Positions 1 through 12,189 of a stretch of 64,000 nucleotides of DNA are shown here, piece after piece. Position 1 is the first letter of the stretch; every line of letters starts with the position of its first letter. The notes beneath the pieces are model-generated. The model did no database searches and was not told the DNA's origin. It was given only the letters and a program-made list of their open reading frames with translations. A program made the translations under genes and the position numbers. Location: assembly GCA_029215795.1 (NCBI GenBank), contig JARDYH010000005.1, positions 165,193,814 through 165,257,813 of the forward strand. Reading direction: 5' to 3'. The stretch is from Anniella stebbinsi (lineage: Eukaryota; Chordata; Lepidosauria; Squamata; Anniellidae).

Positions 1-87
1 GTGCACGTTTTGGTTAGTCCTAATAAAGCTATTGCCGGTAGATTCTAGAATATATTTTTATGTTAGAGACATGAGACCTGGCTAGCT

Positions 88-250
88 GAAGCCCACTAGC
101 ACAGCCTCCTCCAACCCAATGCCCACCAGATACGTTAGGCTCCAACTCCTATTATCCCTAGCCAGCATGGCCAAAGGATGACGGGAGTTGTAGTCCAACA
201 CATGTGGAGGGCACAAGGTTGGGGAAGGCTGCTCTGAGATATGCCTAATC
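88..250. repeat. Palindromic MITE with ACTACAACTCCC core
   Basis: Two halves read tagctccaactcc...gggagttgtagtccaacaca and then ggaggGCACAAGGTTGGGGAAGGCTG. It is the first of a family with more than 20 copies here. The core resembles the ZNF143 binding motif. Confidence 0.6.
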
Positions 251-2615
251 TGTGTAAGGGGGGGAGGGAGCCAAATGACCCGCCTGCCCCAACCAGCCCT
301 CCGTGATGACATACGTGGGGGTGGCCATGCCACCTGACAGCACCTTGGCCAAGGTGCTTTTTGCTTGTCCAGTGCCCTCCCTCATTTGGGAGGATGTGGA
401 GCAAGTAAAGCGCTTAGCATGCTGCTTGCTCTCCCAATTGGGATGAGGAGTGGGTTGCTAAGAGGATTCCCACGGCCATCTCTGATCAGTAATCCTCTTA
501 GTGTGCAGCTCCACCCTCTCAATTGGGAAAAGACATTAGGGAAATCCCTTCTTTTCTCCCATGGGATCTCCTGATCTAGCATACTCAAGTCTGACGGAAG
601 GCCGGAGGGCTTGCCGGGAAGACAGTATGCCAGACATACCTGCTCATCATTCAAAGACTCTCATCTGTTATAATCAAAGTTCATTTAAAATTAAAGATTG
701 TTATCCAGAGTTTTCTCTCTGCTAGAGAGAGGTAATTTTAGTTCCTGCAAATGCTACAAAATTGACAGTGACATGGGATAAATCAGAGCTATAAGGAAAG
801 AGGTATTTTATATATATATATAATTTAAAGAGGATTTGTTTGATGTGGGATATGAACGTTTCTTGTTTAGTAAAGCTTTTTTTAAAAAGAAAGAAAAGTT
901 CTTTCCCCAAAGCATTACTTTTTAAAAAGTTATGTCCCCACACCCCACGTGTTTGTTCCCTTATGATTGCATGCATGAATTACAGCTTTTAAGCTAGGTT
1001 TATTCTAGCAGTAATAATCAAATTGCTCATTAATGTGTCTTGGCTGAATAGCTTCTTTTACACAACCCGAATACATCAACTGGAACAAGAATTCTGGATT
1101 TCACAGCCCAGAATCCTGTGGACTGCACACAGGATCTCTCTGGACTGCTAAGTACTTCTGTGACCTGGTTTGCTGGTAATGCCAATTCATTTGTTAAACA
1201 ACCCATGAATTTGTGGGGTTGTGTGGGAGCGATCAAGCATGCTGCCTCCTGTCCACTCACCACTTCCGCTTTGCTGGAGGTTTGCAAAGATATTTTAAAA
1301 AATTTTTTTTTAGAAAAAGCCCTGAGGGGAGCCCCCCCCCAAAAAAACAGTCCAATCGGGACTGTGTCCTTAGTCCATAAGGAATGCTGATAGACTATTG
1401 AAAGGAGGGAGGAACCTTAAAACTGGGTAGAAGTGGGGATAAGATGGAGTACCATGAAAAGGAGAGCAAAGAAAGAGACACACAGATATATAAAAATGGC
1501 TAGAGAGAACCATCTCACTGTATGGATAAGTAATTTCTTAGCTCACATTGAGGAGCTATTTTTAAATGTCCCCAGGAATGAAAGTGCTGGGCTAGATGGA
1601 ACCGTGGTCAGATCCAGCATGGCTCTTCTTATGCTCTTATGTAAAGTGAGAGCTGCCCACAGAAATCAATGGAGAACCCCCCCCCCCAAATACTCCCTGC
1701 AAAACATCCCAGTTAGGACTGCTCAGTGGGTACAGAATACTGCCTGTCTGTTAATAAAAAAAGAAAAGATTGAAGTTGAGGAGAATGGAGTGGAACATGT
1801 GGAACCCTGAACTGAAGCACACCCCACACTGCAACATTTTGTTCCAGAACCCACTTGTTATGCTCTAATTCTGAAACAGTACTATTGTTGAAATAATAGG
1901 GCATTAGAAAGAGGACATAGAGGGCTGCCATTAATTGTGTGCATTTGTTTCGACCGACCTAGAAAAACAAAAACCTGAATGCTGCCCATCCCAGTTTCAG
2001 TTTTAAACCATGGACTATTTTAAAATTGCAGCAATGAATATACACAGACGCACTGTTCTGTCATCTATTGTTCGGCCTTTCAAAGGTTGGCCACGTACCA
2101 AGGGAACACAGCAACCAAGGTTGGGGTCAGCTCGACATTTTTATCCCACGCATAATACAAGACGGAAAGAGGGGAGGGAGGAAGAGCGGAGCAGCAGACA
2201 AATCAGGCATGAAGGCAAGCAGGTGGTCCCCTCGTAAAAGAGGGAATCAGGGCAGAAACATCAGGCTGCCATGTAGCCTCCTGAGAATTCCCTGCTAGAA
2301 ACCCCTCAGCAGACATCCCCACACGGGCTCAACATGCACCCCAGAACTCCCTGAACCATTAAGCAGGATTTCACTCTCAGTGTGAGCAGAGATGCCATCC
2401 ATGCTAGAAGCAGAAGAAACAGGACTAGTGAACTGTTTCCGGCAGAGGGGTGACCCTGTTTATATGGCTGCTGACCACTCGGGGGGGGGGGAACCCTGAT
2501 CCAGCCAAGTTTTGCTTTTGGTTTGGGGGCAATTGCCAGAAAAGCAGGCGTAAGGCTGGTTTTTCCCAACAGCTGCTGATTTGGGGCTTGATGTTTAGCT
2601 GTTTGGGAAGTCTCC
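241..2615. other. Intergenic, little recognised
   Basis: It holds a (TA)n at 809-823, a short CR1 3' fragment at about 1590-1642 (ctagatgga...gatccagcatggctcttcttatg) and A- or C-rich runs. No convincing exon was seen; short open frames have no recognisable protein pattern. Confidence 0.5.
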
Positions 2616-2619
2616 TCTA

Positions 2620-2740
2620 ACCCAGTGGACTACAACTCCCATTGCCCCATGAACCATGCTGCCTGGGAGTTGTAGGCCAACACATCTGGAGAGCACCAGG
2701 TTGGGTGCCCTTAAACAGGCACCCCTAAACAGACAGATGT
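2620..2740. repeat. Palindromic MITE with ACTACAACTCCC core
   Basis: actacaactcccattgcccc pairs with ctgggagttgtaggccaaca, followed by catctggagagcaccaggttgg. Same family as 88-250. Confidence 0.6.
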
Positions 2741-3057
2741 TTGCAGACAGCTCCACCCTCCTCAGCTGGGCTCCCATCCCATCCCTATGTCCCCAGAAAC
2801 ACCTTGGCCTTGGTCCCTACTCCCTGCACAGGTACCAGTTCTTAAATTTCATTTCAAGAGTCAGCAACATGACCCGGTGAGCGGTGCCACCCCAAGCAGC
2901 TAATTATTCGGCTTGCATGTAAAACAGGCCCTGCCTTATCTGTTGGTCAGTGTCAGGGCAACCAGATCAGTCATTGTCACCAGACGAGGAGGAGCCTGGG
3001 CCCTCAGGAGAGATGGGTGCAGCTCCTTCCCTGTCAGGGGGAGACAATTGCCTGTTT

Positions 3058-3260
3058 TGGATAGCACACTAATCAACGGGGGGTGGGGGAACAATTGTCT
3101 GTTGTGTTGCTCATCGGCAGCATTCGGACAACATTTTAGGCAACCGAGGCAGCATTCGGAAGACATTTTAGGCAATGGAGGCAGCATTCAGAAGACACGA
3201 TAATCAACACAATGGACAACTGTTCCCTCCCTCCCTCCGTTGATTAGCGTGTCGTCTGAA
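3058..3260. mobile_element. MITE-like element with ~50-bp inverted ends and a 32-bp internal triplicate
   Basis: The left end cacactaatcaacgg with a G-rich run and acaattgtctgttgtgtt is mirrored by the right end acacaatggacaactgttcc, C-rich run, ccgttgattagcgtgtc. Between them the unit ggcagcattcgg...acattttaggca repeats at 3116, 3148 and 3180 (third copy truncated). Confidence 0.6.
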
Positions 3261-3261
3261 A

Positions 3262-4870
3262 CAGGCCACAGACTGAGCAACCCCCTGGCCCCCAGGAGCA
3301 TCATTGCCTCGAGCAACAGGCAGTAGGGCTCCTGTGAGAAGGAGTGCTCACTTGCAAAGAAGGACTCTTCAGGTAAAAGCAACTGCTCATGAGTAAGGCT
3401 CTCAAGAGAGAGCTCTAATGTACTGCAGCTGGGCTCTGAGTAGGGGATCAGCAGACCCTGGTGTTAAAAGCCTTCAGGGTCTGCTTAACCAGTGTTGGAA
3501 CAACATCATTCTATCTGCTCCAGTGCCTTGTACCTTGATTTCCAGACCTTGCTTTGTGATTGAGCTTCTGTGCTACTGACTCTTGGGCTCCTTCTTGCCT
3601 CTACTTCAGGACTGTGTAATGTATCTGATGGCCTCCCAGTGTTTTAACCTTTGCCCACTATCTTGACCACTCCTGTCTTAGCCTGAACCCATTGGCTGAA
3701 ACTATTTGCCTCATGCATCACCTCCTCCACCTTTGTGCCCAATGTCAACCAAGCTATCTTGGAGGTTCATCGGAGGAGTGTTTTATCGCATGCTCGCTAC
3801 TGCCCACTTACGGATGTGCACATCCTTCAGACGTCATTGTCCTGCTTGCTTTTCCATAGCAAAATAGATCCCTTTTATTCTCACTTTTAAAAAAAAAATG
3901 GGACATGCCGCCTTTCCTGCTGTGTGCAGGAAAAGCAGCGCGATTAAAACAGCCTCTGAATGGGTCACATAGTCTTTGTTTACTTTCTCTTTCCCCTCCG
4001 GGAAGAATGAGAAAATGCGGAGAAGCGATGGTAAGGAAACGCAATTTCCCCCTCGTGTGATGACGCTCTTGGTTTCTTAAACGATTCAAACAGGGAAATT
4101 GTGCTTTAAAGACTCAGCCAAACCACGATATCAAACCAGGAAGGAGACCTCAAACCGCATCTTGCCAGTTTGGGCATTACTGGAAACTGTGATGGAAGAA
4201 ACCATGGCAGCTGTGCTGAAGCTGGACAGGCAGTGGAAGGGCAGAAATGTGTGGGCACACAGCTTGTTCCTAGGCTGATAAACCATGATTCATCAGAACC
4301 ACAAGCATTACATCTGAACCAGATCCTAGTTGTGCAGTGTGTGATAAAGGAACTGCTTTTGGGGTTTCTATAGTGTAGAGTTCAAGCCTCTATCCTATAT
4401 AATGGTGCAGTAACTTAGAACTGTTTGTATTGCTCCTTCCCCCACTTCACCCCAAAAGCTCCAGGCAAGGTACTAACGATACAAGTTTCCAAGAGTTCAG
4501 ATGCCACCGTCAACAGTACGCACTCCGTTCTGAGGTTAAGGACAAACTGACGGCCTATTTGAACAGATCTCAGGGCACAGCTCATCTCTCCATTTACAAG
4601 GGTCAGGAAGTGGCTGTGGCCACAGGGCAGACAGAAGACCACCGATAAAAGAGGCAGAAAAGACGTCAGTGGCAAGGAAGAGCACATGAAGGCGCGCACT
4701 ACTGCCAAAGAGTCAGGCGTGAGGACAAGAAATAAAGGGAGTAAAACAGCAAGCATTTCCACCCCCAGAGAATGGGAGGATGTGAGAAGAGGACGTGAAG
4801 CCAGTTTCTCCAGGGGAAACTATTCATGTCTGTTTGACTCACAAGGGATGTGTGCTCCACAGCAACACAC
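3262..4870. other. Intergenic, nothing recognised
   Basis: No exon with plausible splice sites, no RNA gene and no clear repeat family seen. Confidence 0.4.
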
Positions 4871-4872
4871 AA

Positions 4873-4899
4873 TGAGAGAGAGAGAGAGAGAGAGAGAGA
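4873..4899. repeat. (GA)n microsatellite
   Basis: About 13 uninterrupted GA units. Confidence 0.95.
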
Positions 4900-4939
4900 A
4901 CTACACCACATATTTTAGCCTTCTCCAATCTAGCATCAT

Positions 4940-5525
4940 CCAGACTGTGACCCTGATCATTCCCAGCCAGTATGACCAATGGTTAGGGATTGGAGTTGTA
5001 GTCCAACACATCTGGAGGGCACCAGGTTGGGAAAGCTGCTGCACATCATTGTTAATTATCCCAGGACAGCTTTCCCCAACTTGTTGCCTCCCAGATGATC
5101 AAGATTTCAACACTCATCAGTCCCAGCCAGCATGGCCAATGGTCAGGAAAGGATGACCATTCCAAAATACCTGGAGGACACTTGGATGGATAAAGCTGCC
5201 TTAAACTATGCTGCAGACACAGGGGTAGGCAGCCTTGTGTCCTCCAGATGTTTTGGACTAGAACTCCCATAGTCCATGACTACTGGTCACGCAGGCTGTG
5301 GCTTGTGGAAATTGTGGTCCAAAACATCTAAAGGTGGCTTCCAGACGCATTTCCCAAAATGCTCAGGGACCAGCAGCAACCCACTTCACTTTATGGCAGG
5401 GCTGGGGAGAAGGTAGATCTCCCAATGTTTGGAATTTCCAACTCCCAGAAGCCCCTGCCAGCATGGCCAATGGTCAGGAATGCTGGGAGTTGAAGTCCAA
5501 AACATCTAGCGATCCACTTTCTACC
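4940..5525. repeat. Cluster of four palindromic ACTACAACTCCC MITE copies
   Basis: Copies occupy about 4945-5050, 5055-5205, 5225-5340 and 5395-5525. Each has tcccagccagcatggccaatggt or close variants and catctggagg at one or both ends. They are nearly end to end. Confidence 0.6.
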
Positions 5526-7590
5526 CACCCCTGCTTGATGGATTTACTGTAGGAAAATAAGGTGGAACCTGGATGCCACAGAAAGCATTAAACAGTTTGA
5601 AGAAGGAGCTAACCCATGAGAAGTGACCTTAAAATTCTAGTACTTCCCCTGCCGCAGCTTTGATCTCTTTTTGGCTGATTTGTGGATACACTCAGGATTG
5701 ACACACAGACCCTAAATCCTCATTGTTCGGACCCTAATTTGAACCAAGGCAGATCAGGAATGAAATGACTGGGTTGAATTGCTCAAGATTTCCGCTACTA
5801 TCCCAGTTGATTGTCTTGCGCCCCTGACCATTCATTGCTGCTCTTACCACATCTTAATCTGGAGAAAGGTTAATGTGTAGAGAACCCCTGGCAATGGAAA
5901 TGGGGAGGACAGGGAGGGAGAGAGCAGGACTGGACGTAAAATGCAGCCAACAGTCAGATGGTTCTAGGATAGTGTGGTGCAGGATCTATATCAGGGAACA
6001 TCCTGCTCCAATGGATGAGATGAACACAGAAGAAAAAAGGAAAAGAGGAGATTAAAAAATAAAAGCCACTTTTATTTCCCCCCGGGTTTCTTAGGTGCTT
6101 TAAAAATGCGTTCTTGGGATTTATGGTAGATTAGGAAAGAGCCTGGGATAGAGATTAGCTTTCCCCAACTTGGTACCTTCCAGATGTGTTGGGCTACAAG
6201 ACCCAGAATCCTTTAGCCAGCGATGACCACTGCACTCTTAGCTTTCTTGACTATTGGCTCAGCCAGCACGATCATTGACTGGGGATGATGTGGATTGTAG
6301 TCCAACATATCCAGAGGACACCAGGTTTGGACGGCTGGTGTCCTCTGGATATGTGTCCTCTGGATATGTGAATCATCAAATCATTGGTTTTTAGTACATT
6401 TAGTGCATGTCACCCTTCCTCCCTTTTTGGGATAGTCCTCATTCTATCTTCCACATTTCTATAAAAACTTTCTATTTCAGGGCAAAATTCATGCATTTGT
6501 CCACAAAACACCCCTCTCTCTGCCACACACACATTTTATGGTACATTCAAAAGGACTGCACCTTTGAGCTCCGAGTTAACACTGAGTTCATATTACAAAA
6601 ACAGATTATAATAATCCACATTTCACCTCTATGCAGGTCTTCAAAAAGGTGGGAGGCAGGTGGAGGCAGCCAGAAAGAGAGAAAACCAGCTCTTCCACAG
6701 CCAGTCACTGCGAGAGTGACGTGCGTTGTGACCTTCACTGAGCACCCTTCCTACGCCACTTTGCTTTTCAAATCCCCTTTTGTTTTATCGATACCAATCT
6801 TTAGAAGTTGCTTGCTCCACGACAGCAGCTCAAACACATAACAATGAAAATATCAATGAAATCATGTCAAAACACAAAACAACTTTAAGCAGCACCACTG
6901 CACCTTTCTTCCCTTTCTACTCAGGGTATGCCTATATATATAGCAGATATATAGCCCAGGGCCAGATGCGCCTCCGCCATACTTAATTTCCAAGGAACCC
7001 CCCCCCCGCCCCTCTGCCAGAGAAGGGCCAGTTAGAAAAGGTGCCAGTTGGTCACTGATGATAGAACGTACTCTGAGCACCTTTCTGCAATGATACCCAA
7101 CACACAACACACACCGCCAATGTGTCCTGAGAGAAAGGCCACCAAAGGGAGCAGCTGGTCGAATACCATGGCTGGAAGGTGTTTCATCAATAAAGTCATT
7201 TACAACACCCTGAGATTATCCTCTATTTTTGTGTTCACCAAAGACAGCAGCCAGTCAGATACCGTGGTTAGAAGGGACTCCAAACAACCTAGTAGCCCGA
7301 GCTTTGGAAGACAGCAACACCTCAGTATTATCTCCCTAGGTATTACAATATTTTAATATGTTTATGGGATTTATAATACAAGAACGTAACACAATTAACC
7401 AATAATTAGTGAATCAAGTAATCATTAATGTCAAACCTCAATTTATTTATTTTTCTCTTTGGATCAGCGGCCCTTCATAGAAATGAAAGCTCCGACTCCT
7501 GCTATAAAGGATGACCCCTGTGCATATGTACCTGATGGAGTGGCCTCTGGCCCATGTGGTGCAGTGGTTAGAGCAGCCCTTCTTAACCTG
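5526..7590. other. Intergenic with one MITE copy
   Basis: A diverged palindromic MITE lies at about 6155-6335, including a short duplication of the unit tcctctggatatgtg at 6342-6369. The rest shows no recognisable gene or repeat. Confidence 0.4.
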
Positions 7591-7639
7591 GCACCCACTA
7601 GATATGTTGGACTACAATCCCCATCTTGGACTACAATCC

Positions 7640-7910
7640 CCATCGTCTATAGCCCGCTGGTTGGGGCTGCAGTCTCTTCCGGCAGACAGATCCAGTGGAA
7701 TTTTAGAATGTTTTTAGGATGTTTTATTGCTATTTGAATAATGTGTACCATGGTTTTAATCAGTTTTATGTATTTTATCATATTTTATATTTACTGCTAT
7801 GCTGGTCTTATGACTGTAATAAATATTTGATTTGATATATTTACTGCTGTTCCCAGCCTTGATCCAAACGGAGAGGCGGGCAAGAAATAATAATAATAAT
7901 AATAATAACA
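7640..7910 (+). mobile_element. L2 LINE 3' end with (AAT)n tail
   Basis: It matches the 3' end of the L2 copy at 34.8-35.0 kb: ttccggcagacagatccagt, ttttaggatgttttattg, then cggagaggcgggcaagaaat and AAT repeats. Confidence 0.7.
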
Positions 7911-7913
7911 GAT

Positions 7914-8383
7914 CTACACTGCTGCTTTAAAGCACTTTAAAGCGCTTTACAACAGTAGTGACTAGGGTGACCATACGAAAAGGAGGACAGGGCTCCTATA
8001 TCTTTAACAGTTGTATAAAAAGGGGAATTTCAGCAGGTGTCATTTGAATGCATGCAGCACCTGGTGAAATTCCCTCTTCATCACAACAGTTAAAGCTGCA
8101 GGAGCTATACTAGAGTGACCAGATACAAAAGAGGGCAGGGCTCCTGCAGCTTTAACTGTTGTGATGAAGAGGGAATTTCACCAGGTCCTGCATGCATACA
8201 AATGACGCCTGCTGAAATTCCTCTTTCAATACATCTATTACATCTATTAAAGATACAGGAGCCCTGTCCTCCCTTCCATATGGTCACCCTAGTAGTGGCA
8301 ACTGTCTTGGAGTGTGTCCTGGGCCCCAACAGTTGTCAGTACTGTTATAAAGCGCTTTAAAGTGCTTTAAAACAGCAGTGTAG
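7914..8383. mobile_element. Nested MITE: outer element split by a fold-back element
   Basis: The outer ends ctacactgctgctttaaagc (7914) and gctttaaaacagcagtgtag (to 8383) are inverted. Inside, about 7963-8291, lies a second long palindrome with ends TAGGGTGACCATA and GGTCACCCTA. An empty relative of the outer element is at 39767-39870. Confidence 0.7.
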
Positions 8384-8392
8384 AGCCTGCTC

Positions 8393-8575
8393 TAGGTTGG
8401 AGCGTGAGTTAAGCGTGTTGGTCTAGGGCTGGAGAGACCCAGGTTCAAATCCCCACTCTGCCCTCAAGCTCCCTGGTGGAACTTGGGCCAGCCGCTCTCT
8501 CTTGGGCCAACCCACCTCTCGGGGCTGTGGTATGAGGTTGCTCTCTTTGGAGGAAAGGCAGGACACATCAATATA
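8393..8575 (+). mobile_element. Sauria-type tRNA-derived SINE
   Basis: The head has a B-box-like ggttcaaatccccactctgcc, followed by acttgggccagccgctctct and ctttggaggaaaggca. It is diverged and lacks the tail repeat. Confidence 0.6.
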
Positions 8576-8639
8576 ACGAAGCCATAAAATGCCACCATAA
8601 AACGTCTCGGACCTTTAATATGTCGCGAGACTGTTGTCG

Positions 8640-9060
8640 TTTCCACGCTTTGACGGCCGGTCTCCGTGGAAGCGGGGCAGTGTCTGGTTAAACTGGTTTC
8701 CCGGGGTAGGTGGGGGTCTTAATGCCTTGTCCCAGTCCGCCTTTTCACTTTAGCGGGGATGGGGGAAGAAGAGGCACGGAGAAGCACCCAGGCGCCAAGC
8801 CCATTTCCCTCCTACCTGGTCCGGAGTGGCCACGCCACGCGTCTGCCAGCAGCAGAGGCCCAGGAAGAGCAGCGCCCAGAGGCAGAGGCCCTTCCATGCC
8901 GAGTCCGGCCAGGTCCCGGGATGGGATCCCCTCCGGGGATCGCGCCCGGCGCTCATCGCTTCCTCCGCCAGCACTACCGCCGCGCGTATGCGCATGCGCC
9001 TGCGGGCGCGCGCACGGGAGGGCGCGCCCGCCTCCCGCCGTGTCGGTCTGCAATCCTGCA
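8640..9060. promoter_or_regulatory. CpG island with NRF1-type palindrome
   Basis: This is the densest CpG stretch of the left 14 kb. It includes TGCGCATGCGC (8989-8999), an NRF1-type site, and long GC runs at 9000-9030. It is typical of a housekeeping promoter and is not accounted for by STK19. Confidence 0.65.
8816..8956 (-). CDS. Candidate first exon of an unidentified secreted or membrane protein gene
   Basis: Inside a CpG island, ATG (8956-8954) opens 47 codons ending at a donor, CCAG|GTAGGA (8815-8810), in phase 0. The product has a basic lead and then a hydrophobic run, KGLCLWALLFLGLCCW, ending TRGVATPDQ. It resembles a signal peptide or signal anchor. A second frame from ATG at 8914 also gives a hydrophobic leader (MEGPLPLGAALPGPLLLADA). 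No following exon is recognised to the left within the window. In mammals C4 follows STK19 in this same orientation, but nothing here identifies the gene as C4. Confidence 0.35.
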
Positions 9061-9377
9061 AAGCTGTGGGAGTTTCCGTGTTTTCGGGCCAAGCTTGGAA
9101 GCGGATTAAAAAAACATACATTGAAGTTGGGGGTGGAGGTGGGGGGGGTGGAGGGGAGAGAGACAGCGATTCACAGAGACCTTTGGGTCTGAAGGGGGCT
9201 CGGCTTCCCCCTCTCACCTCCCAACAAGCACAATATATAGGATTTGCACCATGCAGACCTCAAGGAGTCCCCTGAGAGGAATAGCCACTGCCCACTTCTA
9301 ATTTGTATGCGAAGTTCAGGGTTTTTTTCCACATACCTGTCTCTCTGGCTTTTGGTATCTTTTATCAGAAAACTTAA

Positions 9378-10265
9378 CGTAAGAACATAAGAATCCAGCT
9401 GGATCAGGCCAAGGGCGTTCTGTTCACACAGTGGTCAATTACCTGTCTAACAGGAACCCAAAACTAGGACATTGGCGCAACAGCACCCTCCTACCCATGT
9501 TCCCCAGCAACTGGTGTATATAGGCTTACTGCCTCAGAAACTGGAGGTAGCAGATGGCCATTAGGACTAGCAGCCATTGATAGCCTTCTCCTCCAGGAAT
9601 TTGTCTAACCCCTTTTAAAGCCGTCAAGACACAGAGATGGTGGCCATCTTTGTGTCTTGTGGTAGCAAATCCCATAGTTTAACTCTGCGATGTGTGAAGA
9701 AGCCCTTTTATCTGTCCTGAATCTCCCACCACTTTTGTAGACCTCTATCAGGTCTCCCTTGTGCCTCCTTTCCTCCCCAAGCCAAACAATCCCAGCTGTT
9801 CTAGGCTGACCATATGAAAAGGAGGACAGGGCTCATGTAACTTTAACAGTTGTAGAGAAAAGGGAATTTCAGCCAGTGTCATTTGTATGCAATTGGTTCC
9901 TGGTGAAATTCCCTCTTCATCACAACAGTTAAAGTTGCAGGCACTATACTAGAGTGACCAGATACAAAAGAAGGCAGGGCCCCTGCAACTTTAACTGTTG
10001 TAATGAAGAGGGAATTTCACCAGGAACTAATTGCATACAAATGACACTGGCTGAAATTCCCTTTTCTCTACAACTGTTAAAGTAACACGAGCTCTGTCCT
10101 CCTTTTCATATGGTCAGCCTATGTAACCTTCCCTTATAGGGGAAATGCTCCAGCCCCTTGACCCTTGATAATTTTAGTTGACCTTTTCTGCACTTTTTCC
10201 AGCTCTACAATATATTTGTTTAATATGCTGACCAGAACTATACCCAATATTTCAAGTGTGGTTGC
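9378..10265 (-). mobile_element. CR1 LINE 3' part interrupted by a fold-back element
   Basis: It begins taagaacataagaatccag and contains the reverse complement of the CR1 ORF2 C-terminus and 3' UTR (gtcttgtggtagcaaatccc, gctgaccagaactatac). The segment 9802-10121 is foreign to CR1. Confidence 0.7.
9802..10121. mobile_element. TA-flanked fold-back MITE inside CR1
   Basis: Ends TAGGCTGACCATATG and CATATGGTCAGCCTA are inverted. The whole 320 bp folds back on itself (aactttaacagttgt...acaactgttaaagt). It is a second copy of the inner element at 7963-8291. The flanking TA suggests a Tc1/mariner-type MITE. Confidence 0.7.
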
Positions 10266-12150
10266 ATCATAGATTTGTACAATGGCAATATGATACTGGG
10301 GACTCTACTTAAAAAGAGGGACTGGTCTACAACTCCCACAATACCATTGGCTATGGTGGCTTGGGCTGATGGGATCTGTAGACCAATAATCTGGAGATTC
10401 ATAAGGTGCCCATCCATAGGCGTGCACAGCACATTTCATTAGGGTGTGCACCGAGGGATTTTTTTAAAAAAAGGTGAGCACTTATTGAATACTCAGTCAT
10501 AAAGGACATTATTTGTATTCATTTATTTATTAAATGTTGTAGACCATGATGCCCTGTTCCGCATTCAGCTTGCCTGACCACGAGAGGGCTGTTGCAGTTG
10601 GGGGTGGGAGATGAAGAGCCGTTCCTCAAGCGCCAGCATTGGTGGGATGGTATGGTCACACTGACCAGAGGAGGGGCTTATGAGGTGATATTAGCCATTG
10701 GGGGCCCTCCTCCTGACCTTTTTGAAGCACAGCAGAGTGATCCCTTTTTGCTCCTGCTGCTGGGAGTAACGGTGCTCTCTTGGAGGCAGTGGTTCTTCGG
10801 TGCAGTGATGGAAAAGATGAAGGGTAGTCAGAGGTCTGTTCCCACTGCATCCGGATACCCCTTTGGGTCTCAACCCCCCCCCTCAATTTGGCAGTTATTG
10901 CTTGAGTCATTAGGGTGTGCCTGGGCACACCTGGCACACCCCTTTGCGCATACCTATGTGCCCATCCCTGACATAAACACTTAAGAGGGAAAAGAGGCCG
11001 GAAACAACTTCCAGGTCAGCCTTTCCTAACCTGGCGGGGAATTACTGGAGTTGTCCTCTAATAACAATTGAAGGGCATCAAGTTAGGGAATGCTATTCCT
11101 ATAAATGGCTTTTATTTCTTTTAAAGGGAGTAAATATATTCATAGCAGATAGTCCTATGCGCAAGTAATGGCTAAGCAAAGCATCCCAAGTCCAGCCACA
11201 ATAGACTTTTGAGTAACAGATGCCAGGGAGCAAACAAAATAGGTGTTGCCTTAATGTCTGGCCTACAAACTTTCCAAATGCAGCTGGATGGCCCCAATGG
11301 GAAACCAGATGCTGCATTAGGACTCCTGGCTTGATTGAGTAACGCTATGAAATAGTAAAATGAGACAAGATCAAGTCTTGCAAACATACATGCACTTCCC
11401 TTGGGAATTACCCATGGAACTCAGTGGTACTGTGCATCAGCATGCATAGGAGCAGTCTATAAATGTTATATACTAGGAAGTTTTCTCCTTTATGCTCTGC
11501 TACCCCTATAAGGGGTTTCCACTTTTTCACGCCATTGAAAAAGAGTTGGTCATACTTCTTCCGTTTCAACTATTTTTATTTTTATTTTATAGATTACACT
11601 TCCTATCATTGGTTCTGGAGGCAGTACATGATCAGGTATGACAGAAACAACTGTTTACAAACAAATGGTTGTCATGAATTCCTATCCAAAAAAAAAGGAT
11701 GTGGGGCAAATGGAAACATGTATCTCATCAAAAGGCAACCCCACCCCTCCCCCAGTTTCACCCATGCTCCATCCATCTTAAAGATGGCCCTTTTACAAGC
11801 ATCCAAGTAATAAAGGTAAAAACCTACAGAAGTGCAGTAAAGCACTTTGCATCTCAAGTATCACAGTCCATTTTGCCTAAGTTCATGCAAACACTTATTC
11901 CTTTTAACAGATGCATATGGCCTTAACTCTCCACCTTCTTTACTGATCACACAAAGCGTAGCAGCAAGGAAAGTACAGCGGGAGCAGAGCTCTTCTTTAA
12001 AAAGGAGCTTAACTCCTGCACTGTTGCATTCTGTGGACAGTACAGGAATACCCTTCACTCTCCCACATTGACAGGATGCCTTTGCCCATCACACCATGGG
12101 GAAGCCAGGAGAGGAATAAACTTATTACTCTGAGCTAACTAGGGAAGCCA
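10266..12150. other. Intergenic, few features
   Basis: A palindromic MITE copy lies at about 10315-10415 and another half copy at 11010-11090. No exon identified. Confidence 0.4.
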
Positions 12151-12189
12151 AGGTGGTTGCGGAGTCCAGGAGTGCATTCTATTAGCTTA

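Noticed and set aside
8710..9275. Long plus-strand frames through the CpG island
   Set aside because: GC-rich sequence lacks stop codons in all frames; no domain or splice support. The minus-strand exon is kept only as a candidate.
10592..10984. 130-codon plus-strand frame
   Set aside because: No recognisable motif, no splice context, and flanked by repeats; likely chance.
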